A stretch of DNA of 64,000 nt from Flavobacterium wongokense (GCF_021608265.1 NZ_JAKIHP010000001.1:682001-746000), one strand, 5' to 3'. Shown: positions 1-9,310, numbered from the stretch's first letter. Notes: generated from the sequence alone by a model not told the origin. Numbers and translations: made by a program.

Positions 1-702
1 AAACTAAACCCAAAACCCGGAGGTTCCTTTGACAGTACCAGCCGTGTTGTGGAGCAAATCGTTCCCGATTTTGCCATCCGGATTGTTGATGGTGAACTGG
101 AGCTGACCTTAAACGGAAGAAATGCTCCAACATTGCATGTTTCCAAGGATTATCAGGAAATGCTGCAGACTTATAAAGTATCGCGTGATAAATCAAACCA
201 GCAGAAAGATGCGGTTCAGTTTATCAAACAAAAACTGGATTCTGCCAAATGGTTTATCGATGCCATCCGACAAAGACAGGAAACATTGTACGTTACGATG
301 AATGCCATCATGCATTTTCAGCGCGAATATTTCCTTGACGGAGAGGAAACCAAACTAAAGCCAATGATTTTGAAAGATGTTGCTGATATGGTTGGGCTCG
401 ATATTTCGACCGTTTCCCGTGTTGCCAACAGCAAATATGTAGAAACGCCTTATGGTACCAAACTTATCAAGGAGTTTTTCTCAGAATCAATGAAGAATGA
501 TCAGGGTGAAGATGTCTCTACTTTGGAAATCAAAAAAATCCTGAAAACCATTATTGAGGAAGAAGACAAAAGCAAACCATTACCGGATGATCAATTGGCC
601 GAAATCCTAAAGGAAAAAGGTTATCCAATTGCACGAAGGACTATTGCAAAATACCGTGATTTGCTTGATATTCCTGTGGCAAGGATGCGCAAGAAGATCT
701 AA
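1..702 (+). CDS. rpoN: RNA polymerase sigma-54 factor, C-terminal part (5' truncated by the window edge)
   Basis: Sigma-54 directs core RNA polymerase to -24/-12 promoters and needs an AAA+ activator to open DNA. The open frame continues to base 1 without a start codon, so the gene begins outside the window; the GTG at 49 is internal. Seen here are part of the core-binding region, a helix-turn-helix (VADMVGLDISTVSRVANSKY) and the diagnostic RpoN box ARRTIAKYRD some 20 residues before the C-terminus. The activator-interacting N-terminus is outside the window. The next gene follows 12 bases downstream on the same strand, so they are probably co-transcribed. Confidence 0.95.
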   Translation, partial: KLNPKPGGSFDSTSRVVEQIVPDFAIRIVDGELELTLNGRNAPTLHVSKDYQEMLQTYKVSRDKSNQQKDAVQFIKQKLDSAKWFIDAIRQRQETLYVTMNAIMHFQREYFLDGEETKLKPMILKDVADMVGLDISTVSRVANSKYVETPYGTKLIKEFFSESMKNDQGEDVSTLEIKKILKTIIEEEDKSKPLPDDQLAEILKEKGYPIARRTIAKYRDLLDIPVARMRKKI

Positions 703-714
703 AATAAAAATCAG

Positions 715-1320
715 TTGAAAAAAATCCTTCCTTTTTTTTCGTACTTATTCCATCCTATTTTCATTCCGTTATTAGGAACAATCTTTTACGTGCTGCTTGA
801 AGACCATTATCTGACTTTGCCACAATATTTGATTCTTTTCCTGCAAATCATCATCATTACCATTTTATTGCCGGTTGCTTTTTTCTACCTGCTCCGAACT
901 TTTGGAAAGATAGATACCATAATGCTTTCGGATATTTCACAGCGCAAAATCCCGTTGCTTTTACAGATAATGCTGTTTGCGGTTTTAATACAGAAAAGCA
1001 TCACTTTTGAACGATTCCCAAGTTTGTATTTCTTCTTTCTTTCAGGGGTTTTCAGTACAATTTTCGCTTTCTTTTTGTTGTATTTTAAGACCAAGGCAAG
1101 CATCCACATGATTGGAATCAGTTCGCTTACAGTTTTTATCATTGGCCTGAGCATCCACAATCAAATCAACACGGTGAATCCCGTTGCGTTTTTTGTGATT
1201 ATGAATGGCATTGTCGCCTCATCGCGCTTGGTGATGCAGGCACATTCTAATAAGGAATTGTTGATTGGTTTTTTGTGTGGAGCAATTCCACAGGCTGTGC
1301 TGCTCTATTTTTGGTTATAG
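715..1320 (+). CDS. Polytopic membrane protein, PAP2-like
   Basis: This 201-residue protein is almost entirely hydrophobic, with about six predicted membrane helices. The start is a TTG at 715: the first residues MKKILPFF look like a normal N-terminus and the next in-frame Met is some 70 residues in. Near the C-terminus the segment SSRLVMQAHSNKELLIGFLCG resembles the last PAP2 phosphatase motif (SRx5Hx3D), but the Asp is absent and the KxxxxxxRP and PSGH motifs are not evident, so catalysis is doubtful. It lies directly behind rpoN and converges on the next gene, overlapping its end by 6 bases. Function unknown. Confidence 0.75.
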   Translation: MKKILPFFSYLFHPIFIPLLGTIFYVLLEDHYLTLPQYLILFLQIIIITILLPVAFFYLLRTFGKIDTIMLSDISQRKIPLLLQIMLFAVLIQKSITFERFPSLYFFFLSGVFSTIFAFFLLYFKTKASIHMIGISSLTVFIIGLSIHNQINTVNPVAFFVIMNGIVASSRLVMQAHSNKELLIGFLCGAIPQAVLLYFWL

Positions 1321-2022
1321 GATGTAGAACATCAGTCCAAAGTTGGTCGTATTCATATCAATAGCCTGATTGTCGATTTTGGCAGAGGATTTCAACAACG
1401 GATTGAGTCCGTAATAGGCGTAAAAATTCCAGGTGTTCCAACCTGCTGCAATATAAATCCCGTAATGGAACTGATTTAAATCCTTGTTGTTGGATTGTTT
1501 GAAATCTCCAATCGAAGCTTCCGATTTGTATTGGTCGTAGAAAAGATAACTCAATTTCACTCCGGTATAAACCCTCCAGAATATATGGCTTTGAGGCGTT
1601 GAATCACGCCATCTGAACTCTATCGGCAAATCAATAAAATGAAGCGATAATTTATTTTTGGAAAAAGAAGTAGTTTCATCAAAAACCTCGTAGGTGTTGA
1701 TTCCGCCACTTTCCCTAATGCTTAAATTCTGATTGTAAAGTGCCAGCGAATACCCCAATCCTGCAGCAAAGGCGACAGTTCGTTTTTTGTTAATGGGCAT
1801 ATCCCTTAAAAACCCAAAGCCAATTCCGGGTGAAAGTTTGTTTTGGGTAATTCCGTCCGGGCGTTTTTGAAGTGCGTTATAGGTAATGTTCAGGTAAAAC
1901 TGGTCTTCGCGGTATAAGGAATCTACAGCATCAAAATCGATTTCATCCTTTACAACTTCTTTTTCCTGGGCAAAAATACCAAGTGAAGTAAAAAATAGTA
2001 AGATGAAAAGATTGAATCGCAT
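1315..2022 (-). CDS. Outer-membrane beta-barrel protein (porin/PorT-like family)
   Basis: A protein of about 235 residues with an N-terminal signal peptide (MRFNLFILLFFTSLGIFAQ) and alternating aromatic/polar strands typical of 8-10 strand outer-membrane barrels, ending in a short aromatic strand (TTNFGLMFYIL). An in-frame Met exists at 2055, but the signal peptide starts at the Met at 2022, which I take as the start. The family includes PorT/SprT-like proteins, but nothing here supports calling it PorT itself. Its stop overlaps the end of the convergent membrane-protein gene. Role in the envelope is inferred only. Confidence 0.75.
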   Translation of the reverse strand: MRFNLFILLFFTSLGIFAQEKEVVKDEIDFDAVDSLYREDQFYLNITYNALQKRPDGITQNKLSPGIGFGFLRDMPINKKRTVAFAAGLGYSLALYNQNLSIRESGGINTYEVFDETTSFSKNKLSLHFIDLPIEFRWRDSTPQSHIFWRVYTGVKLSYLFYDQYKSEASIGDFKQSNNKDLNQFHYGIYIAAGWNTWNFYAYYGLNPLLKSSAKIDNQAIDMNTTNFGLMFYIL

Positions 2023-2148
2023 AGAAGAAATATATCTTAAGCGAAAGTACATCATTTCGATTGAATAAACAAAATGAAAGAACCTACTAATAAATTATTG
2101 CGAGGGCTTTTTTTACTGAAAATATTTCCTGTTCTTTGCACCACAATT

Positions 2149-2235
2149 AGAGAGGTGTCCGAGTGGTTGAAGGAGCAAGCCTGGAAAGTTTGTATGTGGG
2201 TAACTGCATCGAGGGTTCGAATCCCTTTCTCTCTG
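2149..2235 (+). tRNA. tRNA-Ser (anticodon GGA)
   Basis: An 87-base class II tRNA. The acceptor stem AGAGAGG pairs with TCTCTCT, followed by discriminator G. The anticodon arm CAAGC-CTGGAAA-GTTTG places GGA at the anticodon, a long variable arm follows, and the T-arm contains GGTTCGAATCC. CCA is not encoded. It decodes UCC/UCU serine codons. Confidence 0.95.
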
Positions 2236-2241
2236 CAAATA

Positions 2242-2278
2242 AAAAATGTGCTTTCTAAAGAAGCGCATTTTTATTTTA
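2242..2278 (+). terminator. Rho-independent terminator between tRNA-Ser and ansA
   Basis: Arms AAATGTGCTT and AAGCGCATTT (one G-T pair) around a 7-base loop, followed by a T-rich run. An A-run on the other side means it could also stop reverse-strand transcription from ansA. Confidence 0.7.
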
Positions 2279-2289
2279 TATCATTGAGA

Positions 2290-3318
2290 TTAAAGCATTT
2301 CCCCTCGCAGCGAAGTTTCAAAAATAGTTTTGAAAACACTTGGTGCTACATTTTGCCCAAGTAGGTACATCAGTTTGGTTATTGCCGCCTCAGTTGTAAT
2401 GTCTTTCCCCGAAATTACGCCAATTTTCTTAAGCTGCGAACTGGTTTCATATTGGCCCATATTGACACTTCCGCCAGAACACTGGGTTACATTGATAATG
2501 TGCAGGCCGCTTTTGATGGCTTTTTTAAGGATGTTTACAAACCAATCGTCTGTGGTTGCATTTCCGGAACCATAAGTTTCCAAAATAATCCCTTTTAGAT
2601 TTGGAATGGAAATAATGGCTGATAAAACTGATTCATTGATTCCCGGGAACATTTTTACAATAACCACATTCCCGTCGAGATTTTTATGAACCTGGAGTTT
2701 TTTGGTCGACTGCTTTGGCAGGATCAGATTGGAATTGACATTAAGGTGAACGCCCGATTCCGCCAATTGAGGATAATTGGGCGAAGCAAAGGCGTTAAAA
2801 TGTTCGGCATTTATTTTTGTGGTTCGGTTACCGCGGTACAATTTGTATTCAAAATACAGGCAGACTTCGTGGATGACCGGTTTCGTTTTTTGCTGCAAGG
2901 ATGCGATTTGGATTGCGGTTATCAGGTTTTCCTTGGCGTCAGTCCTTAAGTCGCCAATTGGCAGTTGTGAACCAGTAAAGACGACAGGTTTGCTCAGGTT
3001 TTCGAGCATAAAGCTCAATGCAGAGGCTGAATACGACATCGTATCGGAACCGTGAAGCACTACAAATCCGTCAAAGTTGGCGTAATTATTTTCGATGATT
3101 TCTGCAATTTCAACCCATTTTTCCTGATTGATATTGGAAGAATCAATCGGCTTTTTAAAGGAAACCGTTTCGATATTACAGTCCAGATGCTTGAGCTCTG
3201 GGATCTTTTGCAATAATTTTTTAAAGTTGAAGGCTTTCAAAACACCCGTTTCAAAATCTTTAATCATACCAATGGTTCCACCAGTATAAATCAGAAGTAT
3301 GTTGGGCTTATTCTGCAT
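2290..3318 (-). CDS. ansA: Type I (cytoplasmic) L-asparaginase
   Basis: Hydrolyses L-asparagine to aspartate and ammonia. The 342-residue length fits the family. The N-terminal motif YTGGTIGMI carries the nucleophilic Thr, and VLHGSDTMSYSASAL carries the second Thr/Asp pair; a Lys follows in the DAKENL segment. No signal peptide is present, which fits the low-affinity cytoplasmic enzyme rather than the periplasmic type II enzyme. The start overlaps the end of the upstream acyltransferase by 11 bases, so the two are probably translationally coupled in a tatD - acyltransferase - ansA run. Confidence 0.93.
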   Translation of the reverse strand: MQNKPNILLIYTGGTIGMIKDFETGVLKAFNFKKLLQKIPELKHLDCNIETVSFKKPIDSSNINQEKWVEIAEIIENNYANFDGFVVLHGSDTMSYSASALSFMLENLSKPVVFTGSQLPIGDLRTDAKENLITAIQIASLQQKTKPVIHEVCLYFEYKLYRGNRTTKINAEHFNAFASPNYPQLAESGVHLNVNSNLILPKQSTKKLQVHKNLDGNVVIVKMFPGINESVLSAIISIPNLKGIILETYGSGNATTDDWFVNILKKAIKSGLHIINVTQCSGGSVNMGQYETSSQLKKIGVISGKDITTEAAITKLMYLLGQNVAPSVFKTIFETSLRGEML

Positions 3319-4444
3319 TCTGGTATTTTGATTTATTTACAACCGGATTGGCATACATCGCAAGGAAACTCTCGAACATCTGCGGATTGTTTTCGTCAAT
3401 TTTCATTTCCAAACGGCGCTCAAACAATGACTTTTCATTTTCGGTATACAAATGGCTGTGCGCATCTGACTTATTCAATAAATCATAGGCTATATAATTC
3501 GTTGGCCACAATTTATAACTCTGTAAAATGGAATCGTCAATAACCTGTGCCAAAGCCTGTATCTGGTTCTTATTATTATCAAATTCCTGCGCTATTTTAT
3601 CCAATTCGGAATCTAAAATATCGCCAACACTGATATGGATGCGCTTCTTCTGGCCGATGATTCCGCTTAAAAGCGTAATAAAATCCTCGTTTTTCTCCTT
3701 GATGTAAATTTCGTCATTGGCTTCTGCAATCAGTTGTGGCATTTTCAAAGCGTCGGTCGGATCGTATTCATACGAAATGGAAACCGGAACGATTTTTATC
3801 TTCTTGAAATAATCCATCAGATTGGCTTCATCTGAACCCATTGCCAGCATTTTCAAAACGCCCGAATGCGTTGCATCGTTACCGTCTTTGGTTCTTCCTT
3901 CGCGTTGTGCAATCCAAACCGAACGGTTTTCGCGCAACAATAACTGCGCTATGTATTCCGACATCAATTTGGAACTTTCCAACAATTCCCTTGGCGGCAA
4001 ACCACGTTGCACTATGAAATTCCTGTTCAGTTTTGATAAGGTTTTCAGGAATGATTTCTTCACCAGATTATCTCCAATGGCCGAAGCCGTCATCACCAAT
4101 CCGTGATCAAACAACGAAACATTCAGCAGGGAAGTATCGAGGATGATGTCGCGGTGATTCGAAATAAAAAGGTAGGAAGTATTGGGTTCCAATTTTTCAA
4201 AACCCGAAGTCGTCAGGCCTTCAGAGCTTTTTTCCAAAACCTTCTGAACCGATTTATAGATAAAATTGCATTGAAAATCGCGAATGGAATGTGTTCTTTT
4301 GAGTTGGTCTTTCCAAACTTCCTCATCTACATCGGGAAATGTAAAACCCATTAATGCCTTCATCATGGGATGATTGACAGAAGCCTGAATGGCTTCATTT
4401 ACTTCAGCGTCATAAAAAGGACGGATTTTGTCAAATTTCTGCAT
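3308..4444 (-). CDS. 1-acyl-sn-glycerol-3-phosphate acyltransferase-like protein (PlsC/PlsB superfamily)
   Basis: A 378-residue glycerolipid acyltransferase, expected to transfer an acyl chain to a lyso-phospholipid at the inner membrane face. Visible landmarks are the SNHRDIILD block (acyltransferase motif I), FIVQRG (motif II region) and AQREGRTKDG (equivalent of the xxEGTRS motif). The His to distal Asp spacing is five residues rather than the canonical four of HX4D. The N- and C-terminal extensions make it longer than typical PlsC (about 240 residues). It lies between tatD (63 bases upstream) and ansA (overlap of 11 bases). The exact acyl acceptor cannot be read from sequence. Confidence 0.85.
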   Translation of the reverse strand: MQKFDKIRPFYDAEVNEAIQASVNHPMMKALMGFTFPDVDEEVWKDQLKRTHSIRDFQCNFIYKSVQKVLEKSSEGLTTSGFEKLEPNTSYLFISNHRDIILDTSLLNVSLFDHGLVMTASAIGDNLVKKSFLKTLSKLNRNFIVQRGLPPRELLESSKLMSEYIAQLLLRENRSVWIAQREGRTKDGNDATHSGVLKMLAMGSDEANLMDYFKKIKIVPVSISYEYDPTDALKMPQLIAEANDEIYIKEKNEDFITLLSGIIGQKKRIHISVGDILDSELDKIAQEFDNNKNQIQALAQVIDDSILQSYKLWPTNYIAYDLLNKSDAHSHLYTENEKSLFERRLEMKIDENNPQMFESFLAMYANPVVNKSKYQNAE

Positions 4445-4507
4445 CTTGGCTTACATTTTTGAAAGACAAAAGAACAAAAAAAAACTCACTTGTGTGCGAT
4501 TAAAATA

Positions 4508-5278
4508 TTAAATCCCAAAAATGGCTTTTGAATTTTCTGTCGTAATTCGGGCTATTTCCTCTATTGGTAATTGATAAATCTGCGATAGTTTTTCGGCTAC
4601 CAATTTGGTGTAACCGCTTTCATTGCGTTTTCCGCGAAAAGGTACCGGAGCCAAATAGGGCGAATCGGTTTCGAGGACGATATTTTTCAAATCGATATCC
4701 TTTAAAAACTGGTCAATCTTTCCGTTTTTGAAAGTGACAACACCTCCTATTCCTAGTTTCATATTCAAGTCGATGGCTCTTTGGGCCTGATTGAAATCGC
4801 CCGCAAAGCAATGGAAAATCCCAAACAGGTCGTCCGACTTTTCACCGTCCAAAACCTCAAAAACTTCATCAAAAGCTTCGCGGCAATGGATGTTAATCGC
4901 CAGTTTGTATTTTTTTGCCAGCTGTATCTGATGTTTAAAAGCTTCCTGCTGGATTTTCAAGGTAGTTTTGTCCCAATATAGATCAACCCCAATTTCACCA
5001 ATTGCGTAAAATTTCTTTTTAGCCAATTCGGATTCAACGTGAGCCAGTTCGTCTTTGTAGGTTTCAGGCTTTACATAACACGGATGCAAACCCATCATCA
5101 GGAAAATATTCTCGGGAAACTGCGTTTCCAAATCGTACATTTTTTGGGTATAACCCGAATCGATGGAAGGAACAAAAAAGCGTGAAACTCCGGCATCAAT
5201 GGCGCGTTGAATCATTTCGGTCCTGTCCTGGTCAAACTCTTCGGAATAAAGATGGGTGTGCGTATCGGTTAAAATCAT
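4508..5278 (-). CDS. tatD: TatD family metal-dependent hydrolase (DNase)
   Basis: A TIM-barrel metallo-hydrolase of about 256 residues; family members show 3'-5' DNase/RNase activity. Metal ligands are visible in order: DTHTHL (HxH) at the N-terminus, GEIGVDLYWD (Glu), NIHCREA (His), GIFHCFAGD (His) and LETDSPYLAP (Asp). An upstream Met at 5293 is possible, but MILTDTHTHL at 5278 matches the normal family N-terminus and is preferred. It heads the reverse run tatD - acyltransferase - ansA and is divergent from the protease gene at 5363. Confidence 0.93.
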   Translation of the reverse strand: MILTDTHTHLYSEEFDQDRTEMIQRAIDAGVSRFFVPSIDSGYTQKMYDLETQFPENIFLMMGLHPCYVKPETYKDELAHVESELAKKKFYAIGEIGVDLYWDKTTLKIQQEAFKHQIQLAKKYKLAINIHCREAFDEVFEVLDGEKSDDLFGIFHCFAGDFNQAQRAIDLNMKLGIGGVVTFKNGKIDQFLKDIDLKNIVLETDSPYLAPVPFRGKRNESGYTKLVAEKLSQIYQLPIEEIARITTENSKAIFGI

Positions 5279-5362
5279 TTTTAATTGTGGCAAAGTTGCA
5301 GAGCCGTAAAGTTACAAGTTTGCTTACTATTTTTGGTTACATTTGGTCACATTTAAATTTTT

Positions 5363-5800
5363 ATGAAACATCTTCAGGACTTACTTAAAAAAGAAAAATA
5401 CAGGAAAATAAGTTTTAAGGTTTCCAAAACCCAACATTTATTGATTAAGGCAAGCATTAATGGAGTTTCAGGGAATTTTATTTTGGATACAGGTGCAAGC
5501 AACAGTTGTGTTGGATTTGAAGGCATTGAAAAATTTGGATTAAAAGCAGGACGATCTAAAACCAAGGCTTCAGGTGCCGGAGCGACCGGAATGTTTACAC
5601 AATTGTCAAAAAACAATTCGCTGAAAATAGGACGCTGGAATTCAACAGGTTTTCATTTGATCATTTTTGACATGACCCATGTAAACCAGGCTTTGCTGCA
5701 ACATAAAGCAAAAGCGGTCCACGGAATCATTGGCGCCGACATCCTTTTGGAAGGAAAGGCAATCATTGATTATTACAATCATTGTTTGTATTTACAATAA
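5363..5800 (+). CDS. Retropepsin-like aspartic protease, single domain
   Basis: A 145-residue protein with one aspartic protease half-domain: FILDTGASNSCV holds the DTGA catalytic motif near residue 40, and HGIIGADIL near the C-terminus matches the hydrophobic-hydrophobic-Gly motif of clan AA. With a single Asp the active form must be a dimer, as in retropepsins. There is no signal peptide or membrane segment, so it is predicted cytoplasmic. Two TAnnTTTG-like boxes (5328-5335 and 5338-5345) lie just upstream. Substrate unknown. Confidence 0.85.
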   Translation: MKHLQDLLKKEKYRKISFKVSKTQHLLIKASINGVSGNFILDTGASNSCVGFEGIEKFGLKAGRSKTKASGAGATGMFTQLSKNNSLKIGRWNSTGFHLIIFDMTHVNQALLQHKAKAVHGIIGADILLEGKAIIDYYNHCLYLQ

Positions 5801-5844
5801 CTGAAATATAATTTCGATTTAACAATTCCTACAAAGTTTTTTTA

Positions 5845-5852
5845 TATATTTG
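5845..5852 (+). promoter_or_regulatory. Candidate Bacteroidetes -7 element (TATATTTG)
   Basis: The sequence matches TAnnTTTG exactly and lies 20 bases before the preferred ATG of the T9SS protein gene at 5872. No convincing -33 TTG is seen. Confidence 0.4.
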
Positions 5853-5871
5853 ATTGATAAAGTCTTATACT

Positions 5872-8238
5872 ATGAAAAAAAATTACACTGACGCCCTTTT
5901 AATTTTTGTTTTTGGATTATTCCTTAGCTTTAATTGTAATGCCCAGCTTGTTGCAGGTTCAGATTTTGCATCGGTACAGCATTCCAACAATGTGCAAATT
6001 CCCATTCAGAATGTATTGGGCAACGATACTTTAGGTGGAATTCCAGTAACATTATCTCAGGTTACGGTGACGCAAATTTCAGCCACAACAAACCTTTCGT
6101 TACAGGCTAATGGCTCTGTAGTACTTGCTGCGGGAGCAACAACCGGTACTTATGGAATTTACTATAATTTATGCGAAATAGCCAACCCGACAAATTGCGT
6201 TGAAGGCTATGTTACCGTATATGTAACGCCAGCACCAATCGTACCAACTCCAGATACTGTGACCATATCCACTGGTTTGCTTTCACCTCAGATTATTTTA
6301 GAGAATGCTTTGGCAAACGATACTTTGGGAGGAATTCCGGTTAGCATCAGTGATGTAACAATCAATCAGGCTTCATCAACGGCATCGGCTTATTTCAGTA
6401 TCAATACGACGACGGGCAATATAATGCAGATTAGTAATCCGCCGCCGGGAACGTACACGCTCAATTATTCTTACTGTGAAAACAGCAATCCTAACAATTG
6501 CACAACTACTTCGGCAACGATAACGGTTGTCAATTCGTTATCAACAGGAATTACAGCCACTTATCAGGATTTGAATGGTGATGGTGTTACGAATGTTGGA
6601 GATGTTATTAATTACACCTATTCCATTACAAACCATGCAGCAAGTGCGGTCACGAATATTTCGATTACCAGCGCGGATGTCAATATAAATGGAGGACCGC
6701 CAATTGCCTCGCTGAATTCGAATGCCACTAACAGTTCCACGTATACCGGCGTCCATCCAATAACGCAGCAGGACATCAACAATGGCTCTGTAGTTGTTGC
6801 AATTCAAACCAATGGAACATTGTCAGGTAATCCTATAAGTATTACCACTACCAATACAAGGAATTTAAATATTTCAAATGGAATAAAACTGAATGCATTC
6901 CTGGATTATAATTCAAATGGTACTCAGGAAACTGGTGAGCCAAATGTGAATTATGGTTCGTTCCAGTATCAATTGAATGACAATGGTACAACCCATGACA
7001 TCACTTCATCTACCGGTACACATTATATGTATGAAACCAATCCGGCAAACAGCTATGATTTTGGCTATACGATAAGTCCTCAGTACGCAGCACAATATGT
7101 GCTTACACCGATGACTTACTCGAATGTGACCGTACCAAATGGTTCTGGGGTTTTAACCTATAATTTTGCATTGTCTGCAGCAAATCCATACAAGGATTTA
7201 GGAGTATACATTTATGCACCAGCATCTCCAAGGCCCGGATTTACTTATCAAAACGTTATTTATTATCAAAACTATGGCAATCAGACAATTGCTTCAGGAA
7301 CGGTGACTTTTGTAAACGATGATAATGTGAGCATTTCAACTTATCCTGCAGGTTCAACACCTACAGCAAATGGATTCACTTATAACTTTACCAATTTATT
7401 GCCAGGTCAAAGCGGATCAATTACAGTGGGAATGCTTGTACCAGTAATTCCAACAGTTAGTTTAGGTGATTTGGTTACCAATACAGCTTCGGTTACCATC
7501 CCAACCAATGATGTTAACGTTAACAATAATACTGCTATTTATACTCGAGTTATTGTTGGTTCGTATGATCCAAATGACAAGGCTGAAAGCCATGGCCCAC
7601 AAGTATTGCATTCTGCATTTACTGCAAATGATTTCTTAACGTATACCATTCGTTTTGAAAATACAGGAACTGCGGAAGCAATCAATGTTCGAGTGAATGA
7701 CATATTGAATGCTAAATTGGATGAAACTACTGTTAGAATGGTAGCTTCAAGCCATCCTTATGTTTTGGACAGAGTTGGAAGCAACCTGACCTGGAGATTT
7801 GACGGAATCAATTTAGAGCCTTCCATTCCAAATAATTCAGTTATTGGCCATGGGTATATTGTTTTCCAGGTTAAACCAAAAGCAGGTTATGCTATCGGTG
7901 ATGTAATTACGAATACCGCCAGCATTTTCTTTGATTTTAATCCGGCCATTGTTACCAATACCTGGTCGACAACATTCGTTCCTGTATTAGGAGTCAAAAA
8001 TTTTGCCTTTAATAATTTTGTTTATTATCCAAACCCTGTGAATACTGTTTTGAATATTTCAAATGCTTCAACCATTGATCGTCTTGAAATCACTTCTGTA
8101 TTGGGCCAAAGAATAAAATCAATGATGGTAAATGATTTGCATGCGGAATTGGATTTATCAGATTTACGCCGTGGTGTTTATTTTGTAAAAGTATCCAGCG
8201 AAGGACAGGAAAAAACTGTGAAAATCATTAAGGATTAA
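5872..8238 (+). CDS. Secreted multidomain protein with T9SS type A sorting domain
   Basis: A protein of about 788 residues. The Met at 5872 (MKKNYTDALLIFVFGLF) begins a signal peptide ending near NCNAQ; an in-frame Met at 5854 is less likely. Two tandem units of about 90 residues follow, each containing NDTLGGIPV and a Cys-containing YxxCExxNPxNC segment. Next come a DUF11-like domain (NGDGVTNVGDVINYTYSITN), an SdrD-like GIKLNAFLDYNSNGTQETGEP segment and a repeated-domain region with GSYDPNDK, which is common before Por sorting domains. The last 80 residues form the T9SS C-terminal domain (FVYYPNPV...VKIIKD), expected to be cleaved on export to the cell surface. Likely a surface protein or adhesin; ligand unknown. 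Confidence 0.88.
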   Translation: MKKNYTDALLIFVFGLFLSFNCNAQLVAGSDFASVQHSNNVQIPIQNVLGNDTLGGIPVTLSQVTVTQISATTNLSLQANGSVVLAAGATTGTYGIYYNLCEIANPTNCVEGYVTVYVTPAPIVPTPDTVTISTGLLSPQIILENALANDTLGGIPVSISDVTINQASSTASAYFSINTTTGNIMQISNPPPGTYTLNYSYCENSNPNNCTTTSATITVVNSLSTGITATYQDLNGDGVTNVGDVINYTYSITNHAASAVTNISITSADVNINGGPPIASLNSNATNSSTYTGVHPITQQDINNGSVVVAIQTNGTLSGNPISITTTNTRNLNISNGIKLNAFLDYNSNGTQETGEPNVNYGSFQYQLNDNGTTHDITSSTGTHYMYETNPANSYDFGYTISPQYAAQYVLTPMTYSNVTVPNGSGVLTYNFALSAANPYKDLGVYIYAPASPRPGFTYQNVIYYQNYGNQTIASGTVTFVNDDNVSISTYPAGSTPTANGFTYNFTNLLPGQSGSITVGMLVPVIPTVSLGDLVTNTASVTIPTNDVNVNNNTAIYTRVIVGSYDPNDKAESHGPQVLHSAFTANDFLTYTIRFENTGTAEAINVRVNDILNAKLDETTVRMVASSHPYVLDRVGSNLTWRFDGINLEPSIPNNSVIGHGYIVFQVKPKAGYAIGDVITNTASIFFDFNPAIVTNTWSTTFVPVLGVKNFAFNNFVYYPNPVNTVLNISNASTIDRLEITSVLGQRIKSMMVNDLHAELDLSDLRRGVYFVKVSSEGQEKTVKIIKD

Positions 8239-8260
8239 TAAAAATAAAACTCAAAATAAA

Positions 8261-8293
8261 AAGCTGTGTTGCCATTGTAACACAGCTTTTTTA
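8261..8293 (+). terminator. Rho-independent terminator after T9SS gene
   Basis: Perfect 10-bp stem AAGCTGTGTT / AACACAGCTT with loop GCCATTGT, followed by six Ts. Confidence 0.85.
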
Positions 8294-8364
8294 ATTAGTA
8301 TCCGACTCAGAAGCAACCAATTGTAAAACGCTACATCCTGATTAAAATCACAAATCCAAACATT

Positions 8365-9297
8365 ATGAAAAAATCAGCCATCCTTTTATTTCTTTTCCCT
8401 TTTTTAATTGCTTCCTGCAGTGATACTGAAGAAAGCAAAAATGTGGTCCTAGGCAACACCATTTCAACAGAATTAAAAAATCTATTTAGCCAAAACACGG
8501 ACAATCTAATTCAAAATTTCCAAATGAGTGCCGCAAATAATACGATAGTTTTTACATCCCCAAGAGGGGTTGTCTTAACCATAGACCGTTCGTGTTTGAG
8601 GAAAAATGGTGCAAACGTCACCGGCATCGTCGATTTTGAATACATTGAAATCTTTGATAGAGGAACCATGTTGGTTACCAACAAAACCACATTGGGATTA
8701 TCTGGTTCGGAAAAACATTTGCTAAGTTCGGGCGGAGAGTTTTACATCAATGCGACACAAGGAGGCGTAGCCCTTACCCTAACCTGTGATGTGTTTATCA
8801 ATGTCCCAACTTCAATTACCGGCGGAACTGACAATGATATGATGGGATTTTCAGGTGAAGAAGATAGTGAAGGGAATATTATTTGGGATACTTCTACCGC
8901 AACAGAATTTTGGGCTTCAAGTTTAAATCCTGGTGATGTTGAAACCTACAATACCTTTGTTGGGAAATTTGGCTGGTTCAATTGCGATAAATTTGTCACA
9001 TCCCCAAATGGAAGCACCAAGATAACGGCATACGTTCCCCAAGAATATGGCAGCGGGAAGAGTTTGGTTTTTTTGGCAGCAAAAAATTTCCCAAACTCAT
9101 TAGGCCAAACGTCGGGAACCTATCCAATAGGATTGGAATGTAGTTTGATTTTCGTCGCAGAGGATAATGGAAACATCAAATATGCCATCAAACAGAATAT
9201 CGTGCTTACGGCAAATCATCAGGTTACTTTCGAGCCTTCTGATATGGCAACGGCAACTCCGGCACAAATGGTCCCGATAATTAACGCATTGCAATAA
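8365..9297 (+). CDS. Lipoprotein of unknown function
   Basis: A 310-residue protein with a lipoprotein signal (MKKSAILLFLFPFLIASCSD), so Cys18 should be lipidated. The mature part starts with an acidic, Ser-rich linker and continues as a predicted beta-rich domain (SPRGVVLTIDRSCLRKNG, GGEFYINATQGG) that I do not recognise confidently. The gene stands alone between a terminator and a convergent MFS gene 13 bases beyond its stop. Location, outer or inner membrane, cannot be decided; the acidic residues after Cys (SDTEES) would fit surface export of lipoproteins in Bacteroidetes. Confidence 0.75.
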   Translation: MKKSAILLFLFPFLIASCSDTEESKNVVLGNTISTELKNLFSQNTDNLIQNFQMSAANNTIVFTSPRGVVLTIDRSCLRKNGANVTGIVDFEYIEIFDRGTMLVTNKTTLGLSGSEKHLLSSGGEFYINATQGGVALTLTCDVFINVPTSITGGTDNDMMGFSGEEDSEGNIIWDTSTATEFWASSLNPGDVETYNTFVGKFGWFNCDKFVTSPNGSTKITAYVPQEYGSGKSLVFLAAKNFPNSLGQTSGTYPIGLECSLIFVAEDNGNIKYAIKQNIVLTANHQVTFEPSDMATATPAQMVPIINALQ

Positions 9298-9310
9298 ATT
9301 ATTTAGAATC

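Noticed and set aside
2074..2364. 96-codon forward ORF spanning the tRNA-Ser gene
   Set aside because: It translates through the tRNA and terminator, has no family features and overlaps ansA on the other strand.
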